Shown one piece after another: positions 20,121 through 29,727 of a stretch of DNA of 64,000 nt. The position numbers and the translations under genes were made by a program. The stretch covers positions 1-64,000 of the forward strand of contig NZ_QBLM01000001.1 of assembly GCF_008828755.2 (NCBI RefSeq). The letters run 5' to 3'. Within the stretch, counting starts at the first letter, position 1, and each line of letters begins with the position of its first letter. The DNA is from [Borrelia] turdi. Its GTDB lineage: Bacteria; Spirochaetota; Spirochaetia; Borreliales; Borreliaceae. Under the pieces are notes generated by a model. It saw nothing but the letters and a program-made list of their open reading frames with translations, made no database searches and was not told the origin of the DNA.

Positions 20121-20859
20121 TTTTTGAGAATATAAGGGAACAATAACATCAACAAGAATGCCCTGAATATTTTATCTTTAATGTAAAAAATATTAATTGA
20201 CTTCACAAAAGCGTATTATTCGATTTATAAATAGTCGTTCATGCAAGTTGTCACAATATCGCATAATACAACAACAGCTTTGCCTTCACTTTTATTAACA
20301 ACCAATCGTTTTTTAAATATAAAAAAGAATTTACTCTAGAAAAAAATATTTAAATATACCTATGCGGTTCTTTACTCAAATATTCATAGAACTAAATTTA
20401 AGATTTCTTTCTTAAAAATAAACGTTTTAAAGGTGTTCTTGTAAATGGCGATGAAGTATTGGCAATTTTTGGCAAAATTGAAACATAGTTGATTAATTCC
20501 CATTTATAAAAGTAATTTCGCAATCAGATAAGAGAAACATAAATAAACTTTACTATAACCAAACTTCTAGATATCAACGGCTCTAAAAAGTATATAGTCA
20601 AACTATTCGAGGGTGTGTTCTTGAAAATACTTGAAATATAAAAAAGGAAGAAAAATCAGTGCTAATGAAGTCTAACATCTTTAAAGTCCCTGAGCAAAAT
20701 TTTTCATATATATTTTCTACCTATCTTAATACCAAAATAAATTTAAATATACAAGTTTATAAACTTGTTTCTATTAAACAATTATCGAAAATTTATTTAG
20801 AAGCAACATATGCTATCATTTAAACAAACACACTTGATAAAAGTTAATAAAATAATATC
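20121..20859. other. Gene-free stretch
   Basis: Only short, broken frames. One 52-codon frame (20665-20823) starts without a ribosome binding site and is not supported. Confidence 0.3.
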
Positions 20860-21262
20860 AAAATAGATTTTAAAAACGCGCAAAATGCTATGAAAACTTC
20901 ATATAATAATAGGTATACATTTATTAATCAAGCAAATGCAGTGTGTTAAGCTTATAACAAAAAACTTAGAAGAGGTGAAGAATTATGTTTAAAATGCACA
21001 TAATTACTGGGGTTCTGCTAAAAACGTGCTAGAAAATGCTAAGGATAAATTAGGAGAATCTATTTATAAAAGAATGATTAATGAAAACAAAGAAGAGCAT
21101 ATGATAGGTGAAGGAAGATTTATCAAAAGAGAAAATAAACATGCAAAAGAATTAGTAAAAGATTCACTAATATATGCAAACAGGTGCATTGAAAATATGA
21201 AAAAAGCAATCTATTCTCTTCAATGTGGAAACTATCTAAAAAAAGAAATAGAAAAATTGTAA
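20860..21262 (+). pseudogene. Decayed helical lipoprotein, C-terminal part
   Basis: The last open frame (21026-21262, 78 codons) reads NAKDKLGESIYKRMINENKE and later ELVKDSLIYANRCIENMKKA. Its spacing recalls the C-terminal third of the lipoprotein at 4323 (FENAKRRAVDALGE and MKEARKAMNNAESM). Upstream codons from 20860 are interrupted by stops. No signal peptide remains. Relationship tentative. Confidence 0.4.
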
Positions 21263-21344
21263 CAACATCATAAAAGATTCTTAATAAAGCAAAGAATATG
21301 GAATACTAAATATTAGGCTCGTTTTTTATTTGGTGGCTTTAAAG

Positions 21345-21610
21345 ATGTGCATTAGCAAGTGTTACAAAAAAACAAGGCTGGTTATCGGTCTTGTTTTTTT
21401 GGATATTGAGCTGGCATTTCTAATATCAAAAGTGTGGTATTTTAAAATATTTATAAAGTATCCAAAATTGCTAAGTAAAAAAATAAAGATCTCTTATTCA
21501 TCAATAATACGTTATCGTGTATATCGTATTAAGTGCTATAAAAAAAGACCAACAAGAAATATTGTTTTTTTGATATTAAACTGCTGTTTCTATCAGCAAA
21601 AGTATGAGAT
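21345..21610 (+). repeat. Two diverged direct repeats of about 80 bp
   Basis: The segment from about 21357 (AGTGTTACAAAAAAAC, then TTGTTTTTTTGGATATT and ATCAAAAGTGTG) recurs at about 21533 (AGTGCTATAAAAAAAG, then TTGTTTTTTTGATATT and AGCAAAAGTATG). An open frame over the first copy has no ribosome binding site, so I treat this as repeat DNA, not a gene. Confidence 0.45.
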
Positions 21611-21620
21611 TTTTTGAAAA

Positions 21621-21866
21621 ATGAAAATAATCTATAAGATATTTGGTTACGAGATGCTTATAGCTAAGATAATAGCACTTGAGCCAACTGAAGAGTTTGA
21701 AAAAAAATACGAAGCTAAAAGTTTAAAGTTAAATTTTGAAAGATCAAATATTGATTTTGAAAAATTTGAAAAATATAGAATTGGTTTTCCTAAAATTAGT
21801 CTAAAGCTTATGGAGAACTTGAATACATTAATTCATATAATTTTGGGGTTTTTGACAATTCCTTAA
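21621..21866 (+). CDS. Possible 81-residue protein, weak
   Basis: The frame is open from ATG 21621 and rich in Glu/Lys/Phe. No ribosome binding site, signal peptide or recognised domain. It may be a fragment of a plasmid gene. Confidence 0.2.
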   Translation: MKIIYKIFGYEMLIAKIIALEPTEEFEKKYEAKSLKLNFERSNIDFEKFEKYRIGFPKISLKLMENLNTLIHIILGFLTIP

Positions 21867-21983
21867 CAGTTTTTTTCAACTTTTTTATAATAAGAAGAAA
21901 TATAATATTGTGCTGGCATGTCTTACTATAAGGAATAAAGAAACGGATAAAAATAAAACCTACAAATTGCATTAAATCTAAAA

Positions 21984-22118
21984 CTATTTAATGATATTGT
22001 TATTGCTATTTGTTAAGTATTCAAATTTGTCGAAAGAAAAATTAAAACTCCCTATTAATGAATAATAGATAGTTTTAGCAGCTTCAGCTGTTAATTTATC
22101 AGAAATACCAGTAGCCAT
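21984..22118 (-). CDS. Small protein, 44 residues
   Basis: A strong AAGGAG site precedes the ATG at 22118. The product begins MATGISDKLTAEAAKTIYYS and ends after 44 codons. A piece of the same sequence, without the start, recurs at about 30510-30550. It could be the surviving N-terminus of a longer gene. Family unknown. Confidence 0.4.
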   Translation of the reverse strand: MATGISDKLTAEAAKTIYYSLIGSFNFSFDKFEYLTNSNNNIIK

Positions 22119-22319
22119 ATTAAGTCTCCTTAATAAAAGGTATATAAGAATTAAATATACATACGACATTTAAATTAATTGCTCTTTCTACTCATTATTC
22201 CAATCTTATTATTAATATAACAAACTTTAAGAGAAGATTGAAAGATTTAATTAATTTGTTTATTAAAGCTAAAACATGTTTATAAATAACTAGAAGGGAT
22301 AACTAAAAGCTTAATAAGT

Positions 22320-22440
22320 TATTAGGACTTAACTTTCTTATAAATAGCATGTAAATCATCAATAGCTCTAATCATATTATTTACTTAGTTTCCTTTTTTA
22401 TTGTTGGCAAACATTTTTGCTCTTTTAACCCCCTTATCTT
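22320..22440 (-). pseudogene. C-terminal fragment of the repeated lipoprotein-like family
   Basis: The minus strand ends MIRAIDDLHAIYKKVKS, nearly the C-terminus of the pseudogene at 2903 (MITAIDNLYFVYKKVKS). One in-frame stop precedes it. Upstream at 22538 is an unrelated start: a GGAG site, then a hydrophobic MFKIKEIHFLLFSL leader that soon shifts frame. Two gene ends seem to have been joined. Confidence 0.55.
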
Positions 22441-22538
22441 TAAAACCACTATATCTCTATCCCGTGAGAAATTATAATTGATGATATGAATAAAAGTAGA
22501 GAAAATAACAAGAAATGTATTTCTTTTATCTTAAACAT

Positions 22539-23275
22539 AGATTATGTCTCCTACAAACAATAGTAAATATTATTAGAATTTATGTATGTAGGCTAATTTT
22601 AACATATTACTTGATATTAATAAATCTGAAGAAATTTTAGTAGATCAAAATCTTACATATTAAAATATAAAAATTTATTTTCTCAACTTTTAAATTTGGT
22701 CATATTAAAATAATAATTATAGAAGGAAATTCGGCCAACAATTTTGAATCTTTGCATACGTTAATTAATGAGTGTTATAAAAAATATTATGATTCTTTAA
22801 TGTTTTGTTTTGATGACGCACATCTAAACAATATACTAAATGGATATTAATATTGTAATAAAATATAATAATGAAAAAAATAAAATAAATTGATTTACAG
22901 TAAAATAATTAAATTCACAGGCCACCTATTTAATTTTTAGTTAAAATTTATTTTTCTATTTTTTAAAAATTTCTTAATATTTTATATTTTTGGGTGTGTA
23001 ATTAATGATATTTAATTTGTATTATAAAAAATATCCTTATTTTAGAATATGCAAAAAAAAGGATTCTATTTGCTCTCAGTTTATGAGAACAGATCATGGC
23101 AAAGCTTAAAATAAAGAATACCGATATTTTATTAAATAAAAAAATATCAATGATTAAAATCAATATATTGGGATAGCTATTATGGCGGCCACTAATCGAT
23201 AATTTATATTATATATAAGAATTTTTACTTATTTTTATATTAGAAGATTGCTTTTTTCTAAGAATAAGTAAAAGA
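22539..23275. other. Gene-free stretch
   Basis: No reading frame or RNA gene that I can support. It leads into the terminator at 23276. Confidence 0.35.
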
Positions 23276-23312
23276 AAAAGGCTATTAGCTTCGACTGATA
23301 GCCTTTTTAATG
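23276..23312 (+). terminator. Orphan rho-independent terminator
   Basis: AAAAAGGCTATTAG pairs with CTGATAGCCTTTTT around a six-base loop with one G-T pair. No intact gene lies upstream on the plus strand or downstream for the minus strand, so it marks either a lost gene or an unseen small RNA. Confidence 0.65.
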
Positions 23313-23939
23313 ATATTAACGCTGTAAAGATCAGGGGCAAATCTTTTAATTGGCATTGGTGTGCTTTTGATAATATGTTTACTTAAAAAAAAAGAATTTA
23401 TTTATTCATATTTAAAGTAATATGATTCCTTTAAATAAATACCGGTTTAGACATGTTATTTTTTAGAAAGTTTCCGTCCAAAAATTTTTTTATTTTTTTG
23501 TGCTTAGTTTTTTACATTTAATACGTATTTATTTTTTTATAAGATTCGAGTTAAAAATGATAAGTCTAGATTTGTTTTATTGGACTGTATATTTTTATTA
23601 ATAGAAAAGAGAAATCGTTTTAATTTTAATCTTGAGAAACAGATTAAATAATTCTTTGGATCTCTTAGAATTCAAACTCAAAAAAAATGTCAAAATTTTT
23701 TCATTATGGTTTTCAAATAATAGTGAAAGATGATTTAAATCATTTTTATTCAATTTATTAATAATCTTCTTCATATTATTCAAAATAAAATATTAAAATG
23801 CGGTACTCTCAAACTAGAGAGCATGTCTTTTTAGTAAAAAATCATTATACCGTATTTCAAGAAATCTCAGGAGAATTTCAAAATGCAATTGCAATAGACG
23901 TGGAAAGATGTTATATATCTGAAATTGTAGGAGAGGTAT

Positions 23940-24182
23940 TTGGGTAATAAAATTTTCTATATTTTAGTAGTTTCAATTTTAATGGTTGGCTGTGATTGGG
24001 GGACTGTTAAAAATAAAAGTATAGAAATTTCTGAGATATTAAGAAAAGATAAGGATAAGACTAAAAATCAAGATAGTATAGAATTGGGTGAAAATAATTC
24101 TATGTTTAAAAACAATATATCTACCTTAGACGTAGATATAGATATTGCTTCCTTAGCTTTATTAGCAACTTGTTCAGAATAA
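23940..24182 (+). CDS. Truncated lipoprotein with a chimeric C-terminus
   Basis: TTG start at 23940 with a GGAGAGG site close upstream. The leader ends in LMVGC (Cys18), followed by a Lys/Asp-rich tail. The final dozen codons (about 24150-24182) run antisense through the 4323-type lipoprotein copy on the other strand. So the original gene was cut and its end is accidental. 80 codons; probably non-functional. Confidence 0.45.
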   Translation: MGNKIFYILVVSILMVGCDWGTVKNKSIEISEILRKDKDKTKNQDSIELGENNSMFKNNISTLDVDIDIASLALLATCSE

Positions 24183-24536
24183 TTATAACTAGCATTCTCA
24201 TTGCTAGTTGATCTACTATCAACTGAAAACTTCATATTTATGTCCTTGCCTATCTACTTTTCTAATATATTTCTTTTTTAGTCGCTTTTCCCTCCTTCAA
24301 TTGCACTCCTAGTCCTACGCTTACCTCTATCACTATCTTGTACATAATAAGTTGAAGTATCGGTTTCTATCTACATTATCAGTAGATCCCACAATTAATT
24401 TATTTTTCTTCAAATACTTTCCTTTATTATCTAAAGGCGCTTCTTTTTTATCTACTAATTTTTCATATAGCTTACACGACATAAAATTGCCACTAATTAA
24501 ACTAATTATAATTAAAACCTTAACTATTAATCTCAT
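24160..24536 (-). pseudogene. Broken second copy of the 4323-type lipoprotein
   Basis: From Met at 24536 (SD ATAGGTTAT, weaker than in the other copy) the first 44 codons closely copy the lipoprotein at 4323, including the lipobox (FMSC). A frameshift follows at about 24370. The reading then continues in other frames through the counterparts of 4500-4720 and stops. About half the gene is lost at the left end. Confidence 0.75.
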
Positions 24537-24889
24537 TTTATAACCTATACATATTAAAATAATATACCATAACAGCTTAATCAACTTTATTGCTTTTATC
24601 TTTATTGAAAATCTATAAATTAAGTAGCAGCTAAATCAAACTCTGCTCCCCATCACCCTCTTAATACTATTTTGTTAATTTAAACAACATCTTATATTTA
24701 GCTTATTTGCCAAGATACTGTACTTATATCCTCTCTATTAACTTAATTAACTATTATATTGATATAAATATAAAACACTAAATAGCTATAAGATAATTTT
24801 CTTCTGCAAATTCACAAGCAGACTCTACAAATTTATTAGAAACTTTTATAAACTTATAATATATAATATAAATAATATTTAGGCAAAAT

Positions 24890-25560
24890 AACTAAAGAAA
24901 AAGGGTATACTACAGGTGAAGCTACTCTAGCTTAAGTTTATGATCATGATAGTAGCTTTGCCATGATTACTGATGATTCTGCTACTAATTTTAAAAAATT
25001 AAAACATATCAATTAGTCTAGATACTATCTATAACAAAAATACAAAATCTTATAATACTATTAATACTATAGAAGCTAATGAAACGATAAAGGGAAAAAA
25101 CATAACTCATTTGCAAAACAATAAGAAATCTTATTCCTATTATTTTATTAAAAAGACTATAGAAATATAGCATAGCTTTATGCGAAGCTTATACTTCTAT
25201 AGTAGATAGGCTTATCTTCTATAGAAGCATAAGAAAGATGTTAAAGATTTTAGTTTTACTATAAATCAATATACTAATGAAAAAGGAGACCTTGATGTTG
25301 ATGTACATAATGTCTTTTTACTAAAAAGACACACTCTTTAGTTTAAAATTGAACGCAGTTAAGCATTGTGTTTTGAGTGATATTAAAAATGTCCTTGACA
25401 GGCAACAATAATCTTTTCTACTTCCTTGCCCGTCTTCCTTCTAGTAAAAATTTTTGCTTTTTTAAATCCATCATCATCCCTATATTCATCATGAATACTA
25501 GCAATGGCGCCACATCAACATCAATATGTAGTATTTCAAAAATTTCATATTTTTTGTGTT
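24890..25560 (+). pseudogene. Broken copy of the 2903-type lipoprotein-like gene
   Basis: Pieces parallel the gene at 3944-2903 in order: a segment like KAALA, V.VHDSSFAM and ADDS; the family's middle; VKDFSFTINQYTNEKGDLDVD (compare VKDFSVAANQYANGKGDHAVD). The last block (25400-25520) is present in the opposite orientation. Many stops. Together with 24160-24536 it forms an inverted duplicate of the divergent pair at 2903-5216. Confidence 0.6.
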
Positions 25561-25683
25561 AGAAACATTAGTTCAGTATTAAAAAACACAATACTTCTTG
25601 TTTATTTTTTTTATTACCTTGAGAGATGGTTTTTTAAGAAATAGAAATGTCTCTTAATACAAGATACAATAATAAAAGGAGTT

Positions 25684-25721
25684 AAAAGTATTTTTAATCA
25701 TAAACTTATTAAAATACTTTT
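25684..25721. promoter_or_regulatory. Inverted repeat upstream of the vlsE-like gene
   Basis: AAAAGTATTTT (25684-25694) faces AAAATACTTTT (25711-25721). It stands about 50 bp before the vlsE-like start. The vlsE promoter of B. burgdorferi lp28-1 also carries an inverted repeat, a longer one; equivalence is inference. Confidence 0.45.
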
Positions 25722-25771
25722 TTTGATTTAAAATGAGGTTTTATTCTTTTTATTAATGAGGATAATTTAGT

Positions 25772-26890
25772 ATGAAAAAAATTTTAAGTTTAGTATTTTT
25801 AGTGGTTTTATTAGTTCTTGTTAGTTGTAAAAATAATGTAGAAGCAGGCTTGGATAACAGATTTTTAGATTCATTTAATACTTTTAGTGGATTAATTGCA
25901 GATGTGTTTGGACTTAAAGCAGATCCAAAAAAATCCGATATAAAAGAATACTTTTCTAATATGGCTAAAGAGTTAGATAAAACTAAAGAAGGTCTTGTAA
26001 AATTACTTAAAGAAAATGGCGGGGTTGGCTCAGATGTTAATAGTAGGGGTGAGAAACGCGATAATAAAAAAAATCTTTTAGGCTTAGGAAGACAGTAAGC
26101 ATGACTATTGAAATTGTAGAGGAGTTAATAAAAGGCGCCAATACCGCTGCTGCTGCTGCAAGTGATAAAGTGATCGGCATAGTTTTCATTAGCAGCAATA
26201 ATGCTGGTGTAGTAAATAGTGGTAGTGTTAATGGAATTGCGAAGGGGAATAAGGTGGATTGTTGAGGTTGCTTATGGCGCTGCTGAGAAAAAAATAGAGA
26301 ATAAAGTCGGCTCCAATGCTACTGGTACCAGCAATGAAGATGCAGAGAAATTATTTAGTGGTGGTGGTGCAGATAAGGATGCTGCACGGAAGGCTGTTGC
26401 TGCTGTTAGTGCGGTTAGTGGTGATCAAATACTACATACGATTGTTTCTGTTGCTAGAAACGGTAATGTGGATGTTGGTAGCGTTAGTGATGAGTTGAAT
26501 ATTAGCGGTAAGGATGCTCAGAGTGCTAAAAATCCTATTGAGGCTGCTATTGGGATGAATAGTGTTTCTAGTGGTAATCAATCATTTAGTAAAATTAAGA
26601 GGAATGATGAGATTGCTACTGCTATTGTTTTGAGGGGAATGGCTAAGGGGGGCAGGTTCTTTGCTAGTGATAATGCTGCTTCTGATGTAAAACAATCAGC
26701 ACAGTTGTCAATATTTAAAACTGTTACGGCTTTAGCGGATTTGGTGAAAGGAGTTGTAAAAGAGTATCTTGATAGGATAGTTAAGATTCTTGAAGAAGAA
26801 GATCATAATAAGGCCCCCGCACTGCTTCTACTTAGTGTGGGCCTTAGAGATGAACTTAACTCTTTAGGGCTGGTTTATTCCCCCTATTAA
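25772..26890 (+). pseudogene. vlsE-like: vlsE-like surface lipoprotein gene, frameshifted
   Basis: The first frame (25772-26098) has a lipoprotein leader (LVSC, Cys19) and a block FSGLIADVFGLKADPKKSDI that matches the constant N-terminus of VlsE. A shift follows at about 26090 and another near 26255. The third frame carries AAVSAVSGDQIL and AKNPIEAAIG, then at 26594-26662 IKRNDEIATAIVLRGMAKGG, the counterpart of the invariant IR6 (C6 peptide) of VlsE. The C-terminus departs from VlsE. No silent cassettes are seen. It stops 250 bp from the telomere-like palindrome, echoing the sub-telomeric position of vlsE on lp28-1. A vlsE paralogue broken in a similar way is known on B31 lp38. Confidence 0.8.
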
Positions 26891-27118
26891 TTTTTCTTTA
26901 ATACAAGTTATATTAAAATTAATAATAAAATTAATAAAATATTTCAAAATAAGATGAATTTTCTACTATAAAGTGGATTTTAAAAAAACTTATTGTCACC
27001 TAAATCTTACTGGTTAACTTTTTTTTAAAAGTTGTATAAACATATTCTTGAAAAAGTTTTTATAAATAACTAACGAGAAAGGGTATTTAGAAAGTATTAG
27101 ATGAGTTAAGATCAATTA
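26891..27118. other. Sub-telomeric gene-free stretch (left of palindrome)
   Basis: No gene. AT-rich sequence from the vlsE-like stop to the telomere-like palindrome. Confidence 0.4.
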
Positions 27119-27160
27119 TATACTAAAAAATAATAAATAAATTTATTATTTTTTAGTATA
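27119..27160. other. Internal telomere-like palindrome (replicated telomere scar)
   Basis: TATACTA at 27119-27125 and TAGTATA at 27154-27160 are the outer parts of a 42-bp palindrome. It is perfect over 20 bp on each side, with only the two central bases unpaired. TAGTATA begins 15 bases from the axis, as at 82-123 and in Borrelia telomeres. Symmetry ends right outside the boxes, so the flanks are unrelated. It resembles the product of two telomeres joined head to head. It sits between a vlsE-like gene and the chromosome-end extension. Inference: fusion scar from ResT or recombination. Confidence 0.75.
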
Positions 27161-27495
27161 AAACGTTAAAACAATCTCTTTCCCTACACCACACCAATTA
27201 GGGCTTAAACTTGTATCAGTATAACTCACTTTGCATAAACCCTTGTTTTTACACAAAATTGACAATTGCCAACCTAGGTTATGAAACGCGAACATAAAAC
27301 TTAACATATTACTATTGGGTATATATTATATACCTTATATATAGGGGTAAAGCATTCTTTATTTTATTTAATTAACATTGCTTCTTTGGTCTAAGATTTT
27401 AAAAAGGCACTTAAAAATAAATAAAAATAAATTAAAAATGTCACTTGGGTATTTTTATTTATTTAAAGGAGAACCGAAGATAATAATACCTATTC
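27161..27495. other. Sub-telomeric gene-free stretch (right of palindrome)
   Basis: No gene. It contains a 17-bp odd palindrome GGTATATATTATATACC at 27318-27334. It ends at the stop of the MFS gene. Confidence 0.4.
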
Positions 27496-28674
27496 TTAAC
27501 TCTTTTTATTATTTTTAAATTTATATGTCATAACAATAGATAATGTGCAAAAAATAAGCATTAATAAAAAAAATGTATTAACAGCACTTATAAAATTAGT
27601 TAAAATTGAACATATACCTAGTGCTAAAAATGAAAATATACGAGATAATGTACTATTAATAGAGGTTATAGTTCCTAAGACTTTTGAATCCACATTTTTT
27701 CTTAAAAAAAATTCTAAATTATTAGAATATACAGAAATTAAAATTACTAAAAATATTATTATAGTAATAAATATGTAAATATGTGAAACTATTTTTATTA
27801 AAACTGATAATAAAAATATTATAGCCAAAATAACATAAATATCATATTTTGAATGTTTAATTTTTCTAAATATCCATACTCCTATAATATTTGATAAGCG
27901 AAATAGTACATATATAATTCCAAATATATTAATAACTATATTTTTATCAATAAAAATTGCTTGCCAGTATAAATAAAAAGGTTGATAAAAAAATTGAATA
28001 GCACTATTTAAAATAAACAATTCTAAAAGTTCTTTAGATTTTAATAATATTATTATTTTTTGTTTAAACTTTATAAGATATAAAGTTAAATCTTCTTTAT
28101 TGTGCTTATGATCTATATTTTTATCATTTGGTATGAAAAAAATTGTAATTAAAGAGGATATTAAATATATTAATAATGAAATTAGGTAAATTTTTATATC
28201 AATGTACAAATATAGTACACTTCCGATATATCCACCTAAAATGGCACCAATACTTAGTATTATTTTTACAAATGATATAAAAGCTTTTAGCTTTTTTGAA
28301 TTATTTTGGTATATTTTAGTAAAACTAATATCAATTGTCCCGGTGTTAATAGCAGCTGACATCCCATATATAAACCACGAAATACAAAGAAGTACAAATG
28401 AAGAAGCGTTAAAAATAATAAAATAAGAAATCATTAGCAAGAAAATTGATGCCAAGTAAACAATTTTTCTATCAAAAATATCTGATATTACGCCTGATGG
28501 AAATTCAAAAATAATAATTGCTACCATATAGCAAATTTGTACTATAGCAATATTTTTTAGTGATAACCCCTTATTTATTAAAATAATAGTTAGTACAGCA
28601 TGGGGCAACGTTCTTGCAAGTTCTGACAAAAACAATGAATAAAAATAATATCTTTTATGTTTGCTTTCTATCAT
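27496..28674 (-). CDS. mccC: MFS exporter, MccC-like
   Basis: A 392-residue membrane protein with about 12 hydrophobic segments. The MFS loop motif after helix 2 reads FEFPSGVISDIFDRK, typical of drug/peptide exporters. It starts 6 bp after the stop of the MccB-like gene, with AAGGA before its ATG, so it is translated from the same message. In microcin C operons, MccC is an MFS pump of about this size that exports the peptide-nucleotide and gives some self-protection. The role here is inferred from context; on fold alone it could be any MFS exporter. The frame is intact. Confidence 0.7.
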   Translation of the reverse strand: MIESKHKRYYFYSLFLSELARTLPHAVLTIILINKGLSLKNIAIVQICYMVAIIIFEFPSGVISDIFDRKIVYLASIFLLMISYFIIFNASSFVLLCISWFIYGMSAAINTGTIDISFTKIYQNNSKKLKAFISFVKIILSIGAILGGYIGSVLYLYIDIKIYLISLLIYLISSLITIFFIPNDKNIDHKHNKEDLTLYLIKFKQKIIILLKSKELLELFILNSAIQFFYQPFYLYWQAIFIDKNIVINIFGIIYVLFRLSNIIGVWIFRKIKHSKYDIYVILAIIFLLSVLIKIVSHIYIFITIIIFLVILISVYSNNLEFFLRKNVDSKVLGTITSINSTLSRIFSFLALGICSILTNFISAVNTFFLLMLIFCTLSIVMTYKFKNNKKS

Positions 28675-28680
28675 AAATCC

Positions 28681-29645
28681 TTATTTATTACATTTGCAAA
28701 ATTTATTTTTAATAATATCAATAAAATGAAATGAGAAATTATGATTACTAATGCCAATTCGTTTGTTTAAAGAATTAATTTTTTCATATTCATTACCAAA
28801 GTAAAATATGATATCAATAATAGCCATGCTCGATGCAATTGCATTATTAGTAAAGAAAGAAGGGGCTTGATAGTCTTTATTTGCTAATATTATTTTACTT
28901 TTCAATTTAGAAGATGCTGACTTTTTGATAACTCCTATGTCAGTACAGTAGTAGCAAGATGAGATATTTGGAATATAAAATGGACCAATAACTGAAAAAT
29001 CATTAAGATATCCAATATTTATAAGTGGAATAGAATTTTCAATGCAAAATTTATTAACTAAAGGTAAACAGTAGTCATCATCTGCTGATAGCACTATTAA
29101 TGTTGGTTTAATTTTTGAGTTAGTAAAAATATTCTCTAATAATTTTGCTGAAACTTTTTCCTTATAAGATTTAGTTTGAATGGTTTTATTTAGTGATTTT
29201 ATTTTTTCTTTAATTATATCTACTTTGCTAGATCCTATATCATTATAACTAAATAAAAATTGTCTATTTAAATTAGATTCTTCTATTTCATCTTCATCTA
29301 TAAAAGTTATAGCTCCTAATCCTAAAGTAGAAAGAGAATAAGACATAAAATTTCCAATACCACCAAATATTTATTCTTTAAGTAACATCTATTTTTTGGA
29401 TGTTCATAAAAAGGAATCAATACTTTATTTTCTAATGCTAATTTTATAGTTTTATCGCTAATATCATTTTCAGTAGCAAATAATATTAATTCCTTGTATG
29501 TTTTTTTATTTTTTGCAAATATTGCGATATCGAGCAAATGTTCAAAAATGTTATCATTTACTTTCATTTGAAATTTGCCTAAATTAACAAGATTGCCAGA
29601 AATTGATTTATTAAAAAATGAAGTTGGATTTTTTATATAAGTCAT
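28681..29645 (-). pseudogene. mccB: MccB-like ThiF/E1 adenylating enzyme, broken by deletion and frameshift
   Basis: Two frames together cover an MccB-type protein (E. coli MccB is 350 residues). The first (29645-29322; AGGGG site) matches the N-terminal peptide-holding part. The second (up to 28681) carries GGIGNFMSYSLSTLGLG, IDEDEIEESNLNRQFLFS, SADDDY, INIGYLNDFSVIGPFYIPN, CYYC, SLNKRIGIS and a final CKC. These follow MccB closely, including the Arg/Gln of NLxRQ and the zinc cysteines. Near 29365 the frame changes. Compared with MccB, about 24 residues before GGIGN are missing, including the first beta strand and first Gly of the ATP loop. So the gene is probably dead. Confidence 0.75.
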
Positions 29646-29727
29646 TTTACCCCTTTTTAATACTTAAGACTAAGTACATTAAACATTTAAAATAATCTAA
29701 TAGCACCTAGCCTTAAATATTAAAATA

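Noticed and set aside
20665-20823. 52-codon plus-strand ORF
   Set aside because: No ribosome binding site and no homologous feature in the window.
21330-21617. 95-codon ORF over the 80-bp repeats
   Set aside because: The frame spans two diverged copies of a non-coding-looking repeat and has no ribosome site.
23598-23783. 61-codon minus-strand ORF
   Set aside because: TTG start without ribosome site, no recognised motif, in AT-rich gene-free DNA; could be chance.
28681-29645. ThiF-like protein as an ordinary MoeB/ThiF cofactor enzyme
   Set aside because: No thiamine or molybdopterin genes nearby, and the wording of several blocks, plus an N-terminal peptide-holding region, follows MccB instead.
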